The notes: generated from the letters alone by a model not told the origin. Shown: positions 8,946-17,974, numbered from the stretch's first letter. The stretch: DNA of 64,000 bases from Paenibacillus sp. FSL A5-0031 (GCF_001956295.1 NZ_MRTD01000012.1:1-64000), one strand, 5' to 3'. Numbers and translations: made by a program.

Positions 8946-10289
8946 ATGATTAGCAGCTTGGACGGGCCGATATATGAGTCCCCTCAATATCTATTGCAGC
9001 AATTAATACGGTTCAATACAACGAATCCACCAGGCAATGAGCGAGATTGTATTTATTTTATTCGTGATCTTCTTCTTGAATCGGGTATTAGCGATACGAT
9101 CATTATTGCACAAGAAGAGCATAGACCTAATTTAATTGCACGATTAAAGGGGTGCGGAGATGCACCTCCTTTTCTCATGTACGGGCATGTTGACGTTGTA
9201 GGTGTAGAGAAGCAAGCATGGAGCCGCGATCCATTCGGGGGTGAGATTATCGATGGTTACGTATGGGGGAGAGGAAGCCTAGATATGAAAGGCGGTGTAG
9301 CGATGTTGCTTGCCGCCTTTCTAAGAGCCCACGCAGAGAAAACAACATTACAAGGCGATATGATTTTGGCTATTGTAAGCGATGAAGAAGCAGGCGGGGA
9401 TTTAGGAGCCTCCTACTTAGTTAAACATCATTCTTATCTCTTTGCTGGCGTGAACTATGCGATTGGGGAGTTTGGGGGCTTCTCCTTTCATGTAAGCGGC
9501 CGAAAATTTTATCCCATTATGGTGGCAGAGAAACAAATTTGTTTCCTTAGAGCTACGGTTAGAGGAGGAGGCGGACATGGTTCTCTCGGCCAAAATGAAG
9601 GAAGCATGGCGCAGCTTGCCTATATGCTGGGAGCGTTAAATAAGGTCAAGCTGCCGATTCATGTCACGCCTGCAGCATCGTATATGATTCAATCCATGGC
9701 ATCGGCATTGCCCCTATTGCCGAGGTTATTATTGAAGGGGCTGCTTCGGCCAAGCCTGAGCAATCTCATGCTGAGGATATTGGGTGACAAGGGGAAGTTG
9801 TTTCAACCGCTGCTTCGCAACACAATCAGTGCTACGGTTGTGCATGGCGGCGATAAAATCAATGTGCATCCCAGTGAAATCATCGTGGAGATGGATGGGA
9901 GGCTGCTGCCCGGTTTTACTCCAGAGCAGTTCATTGCCGAGCTGTACGCTCATGCCATACAACATCAAATAACGTTACAGGTAATTCGTCATGACCCTTG
10001 TCCAGAAAACCCGGAAATGGGAATGTTTGAATTGCTGTCAGATGTGCTGAAGAAAGCGGATGAAGCTGCAGTGCCCATTCCGATGCTGCTGCCGGGTGGA
10101 ACAGATGCGAGACATTTTTCAACATTAGGCATCCAAACGTATGGTTTTTTGCCTATGACGCTCCCAGAGGACATGAATTTCTCGGAGTTGATCCATGCGG
10201 CAGATGAGCGTGTGCCTGTTGAGGCTATTCGTTTTGGGGCAAAAGCAATTCATGAAGTGATGGCGCGTTATGGGAAAACGAGTTTATGA
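8946..10289 (+). CDS. M20-family metallo-amidohydrolase (ArgE/DapE-like)
   Basis: 447 residues behind an AAGGAGGA site. Metal-site motifs of M20 deacylases are intact: YGHVDVV (His81, Asp83), GRGSLDMKGG (Asp113) and SDEEAGGD (Glu147-Glu148, catalytic base and ligand), with a late GGTDARHF segment supplying another ligand. The family hydrolyses N-acyl or peptide bonds of amino acid derivatives in the cytoplasm. It lies in line with the NRPS/AT genes and the phosphopantetheinyl transferase, so it may remove an acyl or aminoacyl protecting group from the product or give self-resistance. A housekeeping role in acetylornithine or dipeptide metabolism is possible but less likely from its context. 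Confidence 0.85.
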   Translation: MISSLDGPIYESPQYLLQQLIRFNTTNPPGNERDCIYFIRDLLLESGISDTIIIAQEEHRPNLIARLKGCGDAPPFLMYGHVDVVGVEKQAWSRDPFGGEIIDGYVWGRGSLDMKGGVAMLLAAFLRAHAEKTTLQGDMILAIVSDEEAGGDLGASYLVKHHSYLFAGVNYAIGEFGGFSFHVSGRKFYPIMVAEKQICFLRATVRGGGGHGSLGQNEGSMAQLAYMLGALNKVKLPIHVTPAASYMIQSMASALPLLPRLLLKGLLRPSLSNLMLRILGDKGKLFQPLLRNTISATVVHGGDKINVHPSEIIVEMDGRLLPGFTPEQFIAELYAHAIQHQITLQVIRHDPCPENPEMGMFELLSDVLKKADEAAVPIPMLLPGGTDARHFSTLGIQTYGFLPMTLPEDMNFSELIHAADERVPVEAIRFGAKAIHEVMARYGKTSL

Positions 10290-10341
10290 TAGATTCAGAC
10301 GAAACTTTCGGATTAATTGAGGGGGAAAGGAGCAGCATAGC

Positions 10342-11031
10342 GTGCAGGCTGAGATCATGGTTTTGAAAATACCGCAAAACATCACGTCGAATGACTACCA
10401 GCAATTGTTAAGTCTTATATCAGAAGAGAAGCGTTTAAAAATAAGTCGATTGCGACAGCAATGTGATGTTTATCGGACGTTATTTGGTGAAGTGCTTGTA
10501 CGTGCTGCAATTGTGCGAATCCTAGACCTACCCAATCAAGAGATTCAGTTTACTTACAATTCATATGGAAAGCCGTCACTTATCGGCTGCGAAGGTTTTC
10601 ACTTTAATATTTCGCATGCTGGAGATTGGGTTGCCCTATTTATAAGCTCTTCCCCGGTAGGCATTGATGTGGAACAAATATGTGAAATAGATGAAAGTAT
10701 AGCAAAATCTTATTTTTCGAAAATGGAATATGAACGTTTGTTTTTTTTGAGAGGGGAGGAGCGAACCTCCTATTTCTATGAGCTTTGGACGCTGAAGGAA
10801 AGTTACATAAAAGCAAAGGGTAAAGGGTTGTCCATACCGCTGGATTCCTTCTCTATACATATTGGCGAGGATAGCTCCATCGCTTTAAATCCGAGAACAG
10901 AGGGTTATTTTTTCAAACAATATGAACTGAACCGAAGCTATAAGCTGGCGGCTTGTACTACTGCTCCAAAGGGATTCCCTAATCAGCTGCAGCATTGGAG
11001 CATGGAGGATTTAATACACCTCTTTTTCTAA
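10342..11031 (+). CDS. 4'-phosphopantetheinyl transferase, Sfp type
   Basis: 229 residues, the normal Sfp length. Starts at GTG with AAAGGAG nine bases upstream. Diagnostic motifs are present: FNISHAGDWV, the metal-binding GIDVEQI (Asp109, Glu111), and WTLKESYIKAKGKGL (Lys152, Glu153). It transfers the phosphopantetheine arm from CoA to the carrier domains of the neighbouring NRPS proteins, converting them to the active holo form. It is the last gene of the biosynthetic block, and a strong terminator follows. Confidence 0.95.
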   Translation: MQAEIMVLKIPQNITSNDYQQLLSLISEEKRLKISRLRQQCDVYRTLFGEVLVRAAIVRILDLPNQEIQFTYNSYGKPSLIGCEGFHFNISHAGDWVALFISSSPVGIDVEQICEIDESIAKSYFSKMEYERLFFLRGEERTSYFYELWTLKESYIKAKGKGLSIPLDSFSIHIGEDSSIALNPRTEGYFFKQYELNRSYKLAACTTAPKGFPNQLQHWSMEDLIHLFF

Positions 11032-11047
11032 TTAAGTGAAACGACAT

Positions 11048-11116
11048 GACGCGTGATAAGCGAAAACCCTTTCTGTATCGAAAGGTGTACTTGGCTTATC
11101 GCGCGTCTTTTGTGTT
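11048..11116 (+). terminator. Rho-independent terminator after the NRPS cluster
   Basis: A 14-bp stem (GACGCG-TGATAAGC with GCTTATCG-CGCGTC) holds a smaller nested hairpin (CCTTT..AAAGG) and is followed by TTTTGTGTTT. It marks the end of the biosynthetic transcription unit. Confidence 0.85.
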
Positions 11117-11175
11117 TATACTATAATCAAAGATACTTGTGAATGGAAGAAAACGGATGTATGGAGGTTGTTGGA

Positions 11176-11907
11176 TTGACATTAACGTTGATTGGTGAAA
11201 TTACTGGCATAAGCAGGTACCCGATTAAGTCATTTGCAGGAGAGGATCTGGATACCTGTAAAATCGATAGTTACGGATTAATGGGCGACCGTTGTTATGC
11301 TTTTTATGATGAAACAAAGGAAGGCTGGGATAGCTTCTTTACTGCAAGAGAAATTCCGGCGATGCTCGCATACAAAGCGAAGCTGGTTGATGAACGCACG
11401 AGCGCAGAGCATCCCTTAGTAGAAATAACTTCTCCAGAGGGTCAGACCTTTAGCTGGAACGAGGAGCTGTTAGCTGAGATACAGAAGTACTCCAAGAAGA
11501 AGATGCGGATGCGCAGCTATCAGGCACAAAGTCCTGACCTTAAAGCGGTGGATGAAGGCAGCATTCTCATCATCACCGATAGGAGCTTGCAAAAGCTCGA
11601 AGCGATATGGGGAAAACAGCTGGACGCACGGCGTTTTAGAGCAAATATACTGATTACAGTAGAGGAAGGCGCTTTTGGAGAAAAAGAGTGGATAGGCAGA
11701 AGAATAACGGTAGGCGGTGCTGAATTGCAAGTGGATAAATATTGTGATCGCTGCTCCATGGTTACGCTTGATCCAGATTCCCTTGCACGTGATGCTTCCC
11801 TATTGAAAAAAATTAACACAGAGATGAATTTAAACTTCGGGGTGTATGCTTCTGTAAAAAAGACAGGAGACATTGAAGTAGGCGAAAAGGTATTTCTAAT
11901 GGGTTGA
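11176..11907 (+). CDS. MOSC-domain protein
   Basis: About 243 residues with the MOSC N-terminal beta barrel (ITGISRYPIKSFAGE, YGLMGDRCYAF) followed by the MOSC core (ARRFRANILI, and the cysteine pair CDRC). MOSC domains bind sulfur or molybdenum-cofactor ligands, and some members (YiiM/YcbX type) reduce N-hydroxylated bases or act as sulfur carriers. I place the start at TTG 11176 because a GGAGG lies eight bases before it and the protein then begins close to the family start. ATG 11143 or ATG 11161 in the same frame are alternatives. The gene stands alone between two terminators, and its exact substrate is unknown. Confidence 0.85.
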   Translation: MTLTLIGEITGISRYPIKSFAGEDLDTCKIDSYGLMGDRCYAFYDETKEGWDSFFTAREIPAMLAYKAKLVDERTSAEHPLVEITSPEGQTFSWNEELLAEIQKYSKKKMRMRSYQAQSPDLKAVDEGSILIITDRSLQKLEAIWGKQLDARRFRANILITVEEGAFGEKEWIGRRITVGGAELQVDKYCDRCSMVTLDPDSLARDASLLKKINTEMNLNFGVYASVKKTGDIEVGEKVFLMG

Positions 11908-11911
11908 TATG

Positions 11912-11966
11912 AAAAAAAGATCGCTCCCTGTATGCCATAGTGGCAATAGGTTAGCGATCTTTTTTT
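11912..11966. terminator. Bidirectional terminator between MOSC and CotH genes
   Basis: AAAAAAAGATCGCT and AGCGATCTTTTTTT form a 14-bp stem with A- and T-runs on both sides, so it can end transcription of both converging genes. A small inner hairpin (TGCCATAGTGGCA) sits in the loop. Confidence 0.9.
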
Positions 11967-11978
11967 GAACTAAGATGC

Positions 11979-13886
11979 TTATAGTCGTTTCCGTTTATAG
12001 AAGACGATGAATGCACAGGAGAGAAGCAGGATCACGATGGCAATTCCAACCGTCGCGGCTTCTTTAGGGCTGCCTTGTTCCTGAGTTTGCTGCGTGCCAG
12101 GGCCGCCGAAGCCTCCGCCCATGCCGCCACCCATATCATTTGGTCGTTGGCCGCCAAACCCGCCTTGCATGCCGCCTTGCTGATTAGGCATTTGACCATC
12201 TGGCGGCGCCATGCCCGCATCGCCCTGAGGGACCTGCCCGTCAGGAGCAGCAGTACCTGCGTTGCCCTGAGGGACCTGCCCGTCAGGAGCAGCAGCACCA
12301 GCATCGCCCTGAGGGACTTGCCCGTCAAGAGCAGCAGCATCTGCATTGCCTTGAGTGCTCTGCGTAGTAGGGGAGGTAGTATTATCAACTACTTGCTGAA
12401 CGACGCTATCTGCCAGAGCACCTTGCGGACTCAGCTCTTTGTTCGCTGTAATTCCGGCATTAAGCTGTCCGGCTCCTGCGTTAACAGCAGCATTGCTGTT
12501 TCCCGCATCGGCTTGACCGTTACTCTCCTGAGCGTTTGGCCGATTGCCGCCGAATCCGCCGCCACCGCCCATGCCACCACCGCCACCCATCCCGCCGCCG
12601 CTGCCAGATCCGTCGCCAGCTGCAGGAATGGTGCCGGCGAGCTGCTGTGCAATGGTGCTGGTTTGCTGCGAGTTAAAGGAAACAACCTGAGCAACGCCTT
12701 GCTCATATTGCTCATACGTGTAGAAGGAGGAAGGGTCAGCCTTTACATAATCCGAGATCATAGCTTTAATTTCATCGACTCTTGCCTGAAACGTATCAGT
12801 TGCCAAATATCCTTCTAACATGCTTGTAACGATTTCGTGATATTTATCTTTATAGGCATCCACTTTAAGCAGCTTGTCAATAAGCGGCCGATCGGCTACC
12901 GCGCCGGTAGTTGGCTCATCAATGAGCACACTGGAGCCGCCGAAACCGCCAAAGGACATATTATAATCCCATGGCAAAATGCTGAAAATACCATCATCCT
13001 CATACAAATAATAATTATGTTTTTTCTCAGAGAGGTAGCTGTCAAAGTTGCCGGCTACTGCGTTTAAGGCAATGAACTTAAGCGCTTCATCAACGTCCAG
13101 CACACTCTCGTAACTTGCGCCATTGTTCAGTACATCCAGCATATCGAGCAAAATATCATCATTTGATTTGTCGGACTTCAAATCGAGGCCCGTATAGGCA
13201 TCGATCGTTTCCAGCCAGTTGAGCTCGCTGCCGTTGCCGCCGTTTGCTTTGTAAAGCGCGCCATATGCATTGCCGAAATTACGTTCAAGATAGGCATCGC
13301 CAATCTGCTCGACAGCCAAATAAAAGCCCCATAGCTCTCCATTGACGTATACATTGACATATGAATATTTTGGGGTTGGAAGTCCCATTTGCTCAGCAAG
13401 CTCATACGATAGAAACTCTCGCATATAAGAGGCATCGCTGTAGTTGTTATTCAAATTAATTTTGCTTATTCCTTGCAAGGTTTGATTAACATACTCATCG
13501 AATGAAATTTTAAAGCTGTACCGATCGGAATCAGTCATTCTTACGACACTGTTCAAGCTGAGGTTGCCCTTCGTTCGAATGGCTACGTTATCGAACTTCT
13601 GACCGTTGTATTCGACCGAGGCTTCTTTGTATTCCTCCGCGCTGGCGTTGTCCAGCATATTTTGGAACGCATCCTCGTCGATCGTAATTTTTACATCTAC
13701 GATTTTATCTTTAGGAAAAACCGTTTCATCTAGCTTTTGCTCATCCGCTGATTTCTCATCTGTACCCGTTGCTGCACCCGAGCTGCTGAGACTGAAGGAT
13801 GTACCGCCTGCGGCACATCCAGCGAGTAAAGTAATCAGGAGAATGGAGCAAAAGCATAATAAGCTTACACGCGCTTTCGCTTTCAT
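11979..13886 (-). CDS. CotH-family kinase-like lipoprotein with C-terminal membrane anchor
   Basis: 635 residues with a lipoprotein signal (TLLAGC, Cys24). The CotH domain covers about residues 55-370, with VDVKITID, VAIRTKGNLS, ISKINLNNNYSD, ELWGFYLAVEQIG and ILPWDYNMSFGG, the last holding the conserved Trp-Asp-x-Asn of this atypical kinase fold. After it comes a low-complexity tail with GGGMGG/GGFGG stretches, four 14-residue DGQVPQG-type repeats, and a final hydrophobic helix followed by KRKRL. CotH of Bacillus phosphorylates spore-coat proteins. This form, at the end of an operon with a VTC-domain protein and DUF4956, belongs to a common bacterial trio whose joint role is not established. 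A GGGAGGTG site supports the start. Confidence 0.9.
   Translation of the reverse strand: MKAKARVSLLCFCSILLITLLAGCAAGGTSFSLSSSGAATGTDEKSADEQKLDETVFPKDKIVDVKITIDEDAFQNMLDNASAEEYKEASVEYNGQKFDNVAIRTKGNLSLNSVVRMTDSDRYSFKISFDEYVNQTLQGISKINLNNNYSDASYMREFLSYELAEQMGLPTPKYSYVNVYVNGELWGFYLAVEQIGDAYLERNFGNAYGALYKANGGNGSELNWLETIDAYTGLDLKSDKSNDDILLDMLDVLNNGASYESVLDVDEALKFIALNAVAGNFDSYLSEKKHNYYLYEDDGIFSILPWDYNMSFGGFGGSSVLIDEPTTGAVADRPLIDKLLKVDAYKDKYHEIVTSMLEGYLATDTFQARVDEIKAMISDYVKADPSSFYTYEQYEQGVAQVVSFNSQQTSTIAQQLAGTIPAAGDGSGSGGGMGGGGGMGGGGGFGGNRPNAQESNGQADAGNSNAAVNAGAGQLNAGITANKELSPQGALADSVVQQVVDNTTSPTTQSTQGNADAAALDGQVPQGDAGAAAPDGQVPQGNAGTAAPDGQVPQGDAGMAPPDGQMPNQQGGMQGGFGGQRPNDMGGGMGGGFGGPGTQQTQEQGSPKEAATVGIAIVILLLSCAFIVFYKRKRL
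12200..12353 (-). repeat. Four imperfect 42-bp coding repeats in the CotH tail
   Basis: The 42-bp unit encodes DGQVPQGNAGTAAP-type peptides. Two copies (12242-12283 and 12284-12325) are nearly identical and the flanking ones are diverged. Because the period is a multiple of three, copy number can change without frameshift. Confidence 0.8.
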
Positions 13887-13904
13887 GAAAACACCTCCCG
13901 ATAA

Positions 13905-14621
13905 TTAGGATACATAGTCCCCGCTATAGCTAATAAGTACGGCGTTACGAACGCCAGCCAGCTCCGTCAGTTGGTTAACGAAACGTCCGGTTTCGTCGCG
14001 AAGGCGAATTTCCAGCGTCATTTCAATATTGCCCTGCGTCACGGTTTTTTGCTTCACGTTATAACGTTTAACGAGCGTACCGACTTGCTTGTGAACAAGC
14101 TGCTCGGTAGCGTCGCTGTCGCAGTTAACAACAAGCAGGTAAGGTGTTTCCACCGATCCGCCCTTAACGAAGAAGAACAGAATAAGACCAACAACAACCG
14201 AACCAATTACCGCTAGTGTAAAGAAACCCGCGCCAGTAACGATACCTGCAACAGCAGCCCAGAATAAGAAAATTAAATCGGTTGGATCTTTAATTGGAGT
14301 ACGGAAACGGACGATGGACAGAGCGCCAACCATACCGAGCGATAGCACGAGATTGGAGTTAATCGCGATAATGACCACTGCAGTAATCATGGTCATGCCG
14401 ATCAGCGAAACGTTAAAGCTTTTTGAATAAAGCACACCGCTAAATATTCGTTTATAAAGCAAGTAAATGAAGAAGCCGAGTAAAAAAGCGACGCCCAGCG
14501 TCATCAATATTTTCGAAAGGCTGATATCAGAAGCAAAGTTATCCAGTACTGAATTTTTTAAAAGATCGGCAAAATTTGTTGTCGTCTCCGTTGCTGCCGC
14601 GGCAGTTGTATTGGTTTCCAT
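13905..14621 (-). CDS. DUF4956 membrane protein
   Basis: 238 residues with about four hydrophobic segments between residues 35 and 160 (including ILMTLGVAFLLGFFIYLL, MITAVVIIAIN and AVIGSVVVGLILFFFV). The motif MVGALSIVRFRTPIKDPTDLIFLFWA is interrupted by no gaps and is typical of DUF4956. A soluble C-terminal domain of alternating strands and helices follows. The gene starts one base after the stop of the VTC gene, and its ribosome site lies in the last codons of that gene, which indicates translational coupling. The biochemical function is unknown; its fixed partnership with CotH and VTC proteins suggests one membrane complex. Confidence 0.9.
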   Translation of the reverse strand: METNTTAAAATETTTNFADLLKNSVLDNFASDISLSKILMTLGVAFLLGFFIYLLYKRIFSGVLYSKSFNVSLIGMTMITAVVIIAINSNLVLSLGMVGALSIVRFRTPIKDPTDLIFLFWAAVAGIVTGAGFFTLAVIGSVVVGLILFFFVKGGSVETPYLLVVNCDSDATEQLVHKQVGTLVKRYNVKQKTVTQGNIEMTLEIRLRDETGRFVNQLTELAGVRNAVLISYSGDYVS

Positions 14622-14622
14622 T

Positions 14623-15336
14623 TTAATAATCCTCCCAAGTGTTGAACTTCAAATGTTTTCGGCAGATGACATATTTTGAAGCGGATTGCCGGTTTAATCC
14701 TTCCAACTGCAAAGCGATTCGAATAAAAGCTGGAATGTATTCGTCATATTTCACCTCAAGAATGATTAAATCATTGTCGAGTGCGCGTACGGGCTCCACC
14801 TTCTCATCAAAAATATTAACGGCATGAAGCCCGGTGCGCAGCTCCTTATCGAACGTAATGCGTACGTTGCCGTTAGCGTAAACATATGGCTCACGGACAT
14901 AATCGACGATGACCTTCGGGCGCAGCAAATGATGCTTCATTTCATTGTGAATTTCGTTCAAAAGCGGCTTGTCCGGCCCTCTAAGGACGTCGTAATCGCC
15001 ATCCATAAGCTTGTCGTACATTTCCCTCGTTAGCGGCTCCTTCACCTTTGCGATGTAGTCCTTGAATTTAATCTTTTTCTCAAAATGAATGACATGGTCT
15101 TGGCCATTGTATATGCGGATACGATATTTGACCCGATCGCGAATGCCGCCAAGCTTCTCATGCAAAGCTTTGTTGTTTATATCATCAAAATATAAGCTTC
15201 TAATATGGTACTCGCCTGACGGACCGACATGTTTGTCTTGCTCCATCAGATCCTTTAGCCGCTGGCGAATAATAAAGTATTGATGATAGTTAATGAAAAA
15301 TTTCAATTCATGGCGATAGTTTAGGTTATTGTTCAT
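14623..15336 (-). CDS. VTC-domain polyphosphate polymerase-like protein
   Basis: 237 residues with the VTC tunnel-fold signature: YRHELKFFINYHQ near the N-terminus, the basic strand IRSLYFDDINNKAL, KYRIRIYN, HFEKKIKFKDYIAKVKEP (alternating Lys for phosphate binding), RPKVIVDYVREPYV, VRITFDKELR and the acidic LEVKYDEYIPAF. In yeast Vtc4 this domain makes polyphosphate from ATP. In bacteria such small soluble forms sit with CotH and DUF4956. I chose the ATG at 15336 because GAGGTG is well spaced before it; an in-frame ATG four codons earlier overlaps that ribosome site. It is the first gene of the three-gene minus-strand operon. Confidence 0.9.
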   Translation of the reverse strand: MNNNLNYRHELKFFINYHQYFIIRQRLKDLMEQDKHVGPSGEYHIRSLYFDDINNKALHEKLGGIRDRVKYRIRIYNGQDHVIHFEKKIKFKDYIAKVKEPLTREMYDKLMDGDYDVLRGPDKPLLNEIHNEMKHHLLRPKVIVDYVREPYVYANGNVRITFDKELRTGLHAVNIFDEKVEPVRALDNDLIILEVKYDEYIPAFIRIALQLEGLNRQSASKYVICRKHLKFNTWEDY

Positions 15337-15496
15337 CTCACACCTCATTTCATGTTCAGCGCCCCTCGCTGCTTACAAATGTTATTCTACGAGCCTTTAC
15401 TTATTCTTAACTTAAGGCTGGCTGAAAGATTGCTGAATGCGCCGTGCAACAGCTTTTTGTTAAGATATAATTAAAATTAGATAGAGAAAAAGGAGT

Positions 15497-16756
15497 GTGA
15501 CTAGGATCAAGATCCGAAAAGACATGATGATACTGCTCATATGCTGCGCCTTATTAGTTGTTGGAGCCATTGGCATGGAATGGTTAAAGGCCAATAAGTC
15601 GGTAAAGCCAGCCGCGATTGTGACCACGTTCAAGGGCGATCCAAAAACTAGCCGCGCCTTCACTTGGCATAGTACGAATGCACATTCCGATTCAATTGTT
15701 CAGATCATTGAAGGAGCCGCCCCTAGCGATTGGGAAGAGGCTCTTGTAATGACCTTTAAGGGTACGACATCATCGAATGACATAGGTGAGGACACTTTGC
15801 GGGGTGTTCATAAAGCAGAAGCTACCGGACTTAAGCCGGGAACCACGTACACGTACCGAGTAGGCAGCGGAGAAAAAGAGACATGGAGCGATGCTGCACA
15901 ATTTAAGACGGAGGCTGAAGCAAGCGATGCTTTTACTTTCATAAACGTAACGGATTCGCAAGGTGTGACGGAGCGTGATTTTGAGCTGTGGGGAAATACG
16001 CTGGATCAGGCGTTTAACGTTTTCCCATCCTCTGCTTTTATTGTTCATAATGGTGATCTGACAGAAGAGCCCACCGATGAGCAAGCCTGGACCGAGCTTT
16101 TCGCAAAAGCAGGCAAGTGGGTAACACAGGTTCCATTTATGCCAGTTACGGGCAACCATGATGAAGTGGATGGAGATGCCAAGCGATTTGTTTCTCAGTT
16201 CAACTTACCTGCGAGTGGCGTGAAGGGATCGAATGCGGGAACGACATACTCGTTTGATTATGGTTCTGTTCATTTTGTTATTTTAAATTCGGAATCAAAT
16301 ATAAAGGAGCAAACAAGCTGGCTGAAAAAAGATTTGGAGAGCACGGATAAGCCATGGAAAATCGTTGCTCTGCATCAAGGGCCTTATGGTGGTAATACGA
16401 ACAAGAAGGTGAAGGATTGGACAGCGCTATTTGACGAATTTGAGGTTGATTTGGTGCTGCAGGGCCATAATCATGAGTACTCCAGATCCTATCCGCTTCG
16501 TGATGGTCAAATCACAGGCGATGGTAATCAAGCGGTGCAAAACCGAGCGGGCACTGTATATGTGGTAACCAATACAGCAGGGCAAAAATTCAATGAGAAA
16601 AAGGAAGATAAGTTTTATCACAAGGTTCATTTTCAGAATGAGAAGCAAATGTTCGCAGGGATTACGGTAAACGGCGACAATCTAACTTATCAAGCCTATG
16701 ACGTGGAAGGTGCAAAGCTGGATGAGTTTGTGCTTCAGCATGGAGCTGCAGATTGA
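15497..16756 (+). CDS. Secreted purple-acid-phosphatase-like metallophosphoesterase
   Basis: 419 residues. A basic N-terminus and hydrophobic stretch (MMILLICCALLVVGAIG) form a signal peptide or anchor. A fibronectin-like N-domain (TWHSTNAHSDSIVQI, TTYTYRVGSGE) is followed by the calcineurin-type phosphoesterase core with its metal motifs: VTDSQG, HNGDLTEE, TGNHDEVDG, LHQGPYG and QGHNHEYSR. It should hydrolyse phosphate esters or pyrophosphates outside the membrane. It is divergent from the VTC operon, so both might be tied to phosphate. The GTG at 15497 lies only one to two bases after AGGAG, an unusually short distance; ATG 15524 is the alternative. Confidence 0.88.
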   Translation: MTRIKIRKDMMILLICCALLVVGAIGMEWLKANKSVKPAAIVTTFKGDPKTSRAFTWHSTNAHSDSIVQIIEGAAPSDWEEALVMTFKGTTSSNDIGEDTLRGVHKAEATGLKPGTTYTYRVGSGEKETWSDAAQFKTEAEASDAFTFINVTDSQGVTERDFELWGNTLDQAFNVFPSSAFIVHNGDLTEEPTDEQAWTELFAKAGKWVTQVPFMPVTGNHDEVDGDAKRFVSQFNLPASGVKGSNAGTTYSFDYGSVHFVILNSESNIKEQTSWLKKDLESTDKPWKIVALHQGPYGGNTNKKVKDWTALFDEFEVDLVLQGHNHEYSRSYPLRDGQITGDGNQAVQNRAGTVYVVTNTAGQKFNEKKEDKFYHKVHFQNEKQMFAGITVNGDNLTYQAYDVEGAKLDEFVLQHGAAD

Positions 16757-16774
16757 ATAGTGAAGTGACATTAC

Positions 16775-16815
16775 AAAAAGCCGATTTCTTTGCAAGCTAA
16801 GAAATTCGGCTTTTT
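16775..16815. terminator. Bidirectional terminator
   Basis: AAAAAGCCGATTTCTT pairs with AAGAAATTCGGCTTTTT around a short loop, between converging genes. Confidence 0.9.
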
Positions 16816-16819
16816 CCAT

Positions 16820-17821
16820 TTAAAATAATGTTTTTAGTTTTTGTTTGATCCCATTTATTATTTTTTGTCCGGTATTTACTTTATGAAGTGCAATGTCCCA
16901 CAGCAGGACATCTTGATCTGATGTAGGATTAACAATTTTTATAGTAAGTTCCTTTGCTCCATTCAAAGGGATCTGAAAAAATTCGGAAGGAAGCTCTTCC
17001 TGTCCATCGAAACTCCATTCATATGAATGGATTACGGTTCCGTCTGCGCTAAAAATGAGATCGATATTTCCATTGCTGTTGCTTTGAATTAAGGCTTTTG
17101 ATATCACGACATTACCTGCTATCATGTGATATTTGCCGTCTAAAAGATAGGTAAACTCATTTGTTCGTGTATTGTTTCGGCTGTACTTATTTAGTTTTGG
17201 CTCAACGTTCTCTTGAGCTGCGGGAAAGCTGGAGAGACTTTTATCCCAAAGAACAGTTCCAGCCTTTAATGGCAGTTCATCTAAAGCGATAACCTCGCTG
17301 CTTGCTTTATCTAGATAATTATTAATGCCTCCAATACTGCCAATGACAACAATCGCAAGTACAAATGCTGTTATTATTATTTTGCAGAAGCCTTTGAATG
17401 TATCACGCTCATGTCGAACAAACCTTTGTGCGCAGTAGCCTACTGCAGCGCCTAACGTATTAATAATAATATCGTTGATATCAAAGGAGCCTAAACGGGA
17501 AAACATTTGCAGCGTCTCAAGCATGGTAATCGATACAATAAATAGCAGTATAAAACCCAGAAAACGAGAACGAAACAGAAGCGGGATCATGATTCCGAAA
17601 GGTATAAATGCTGCAAAGTTGCCGAACTCAAAAAGCGAAAATGAAAAGTCTCTCTGCATAGGGAGGAATAAATGGATCTTTTCGGGTATTAGATTATATC
17701 GCAAGCCGCTGTCATGAATAGAGGCAGCTCTGTTGAATCCGACATATAAGAAATAGAAGATTAATACGGTATATAAAACCAACAGTAAAATAGTCATTTT
17801 TCGCAGCTTTCCTTGATACAT
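16820..17821 (-). CDS. VanZ-like membrane protein with NPCBM-like C-terminal domain
   Basis: 333 residues. The first ~175 contain about five membrane segments with the VanZ pattern NLIPEKIHLF..., FGNFAAFIPFGIMIPLLF, LLETLQMFSRLGSFDINDIIINTLGAAVGY. The remaining part, predicted outside the membrane, has YLLDGKYHMIAG, LIFSADGTVIHSYEW, IPLNGAKELTIKIVN and LLWDIALHK, which follow the beta-sandwich plan of NPCBM/NEW2 carbohydrate-binding domains. VanZ gives low-level teicoplanin resistance in enterococci, but most family members have no known role. The combination suggests an envelope protein that senses or binds glycan. Fusion to a sugar-binding fold is my inference from pattern. Confidence 0.85.
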   Translation of the reverse strand: MYQGKLRKMTILLLVLYTVLIFYFLYVGFNRAASIHDSGLRYNLIPEKIHLFLPMQRDFSFSLFEFGNFAAFIPFGIMIPLLFRSRFLGFILLFIVSITMLETLQMFSRLGSFDINDIIINTLGAAVGYCAQRFVRHERDTFKGFCKIIITAFVLAIVVIGSIGGINNYLDKASSEVIALDELPLKAGTVLWDKSLSSFPAAQENVEPKLNKYSRNNTRTNEFTYLLDGKYHMIAGNVVISKALIQSNSNGNIDLIFSADGTVIHSYEWSFDGQEELPSEFFQIPLNGAKELTIKIVNPTSDQDVLLWDIALHKVNTGQKIINGIKQKLKTLF

Positions 17822-17974
17822 CGTTACATCCTTTCTTGTCTGAGTGCGGCTATTACCAGAACAATTGCTTTACGTGTTATTCTATAGAATGAACATGAAA
17901 ACTTTTTTAAGCATCTCTTATTTTTTCCTGAAGATTACTTTTATCCAAGACGATATTCTGATATTATCGGTGTA

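Noticed and set aside
12075..12818. Open frame on the plus strand inside the CotH gene
   Set aside because: It is the antisense of the low-complexity CotH tail; no ribosome site or known domain.
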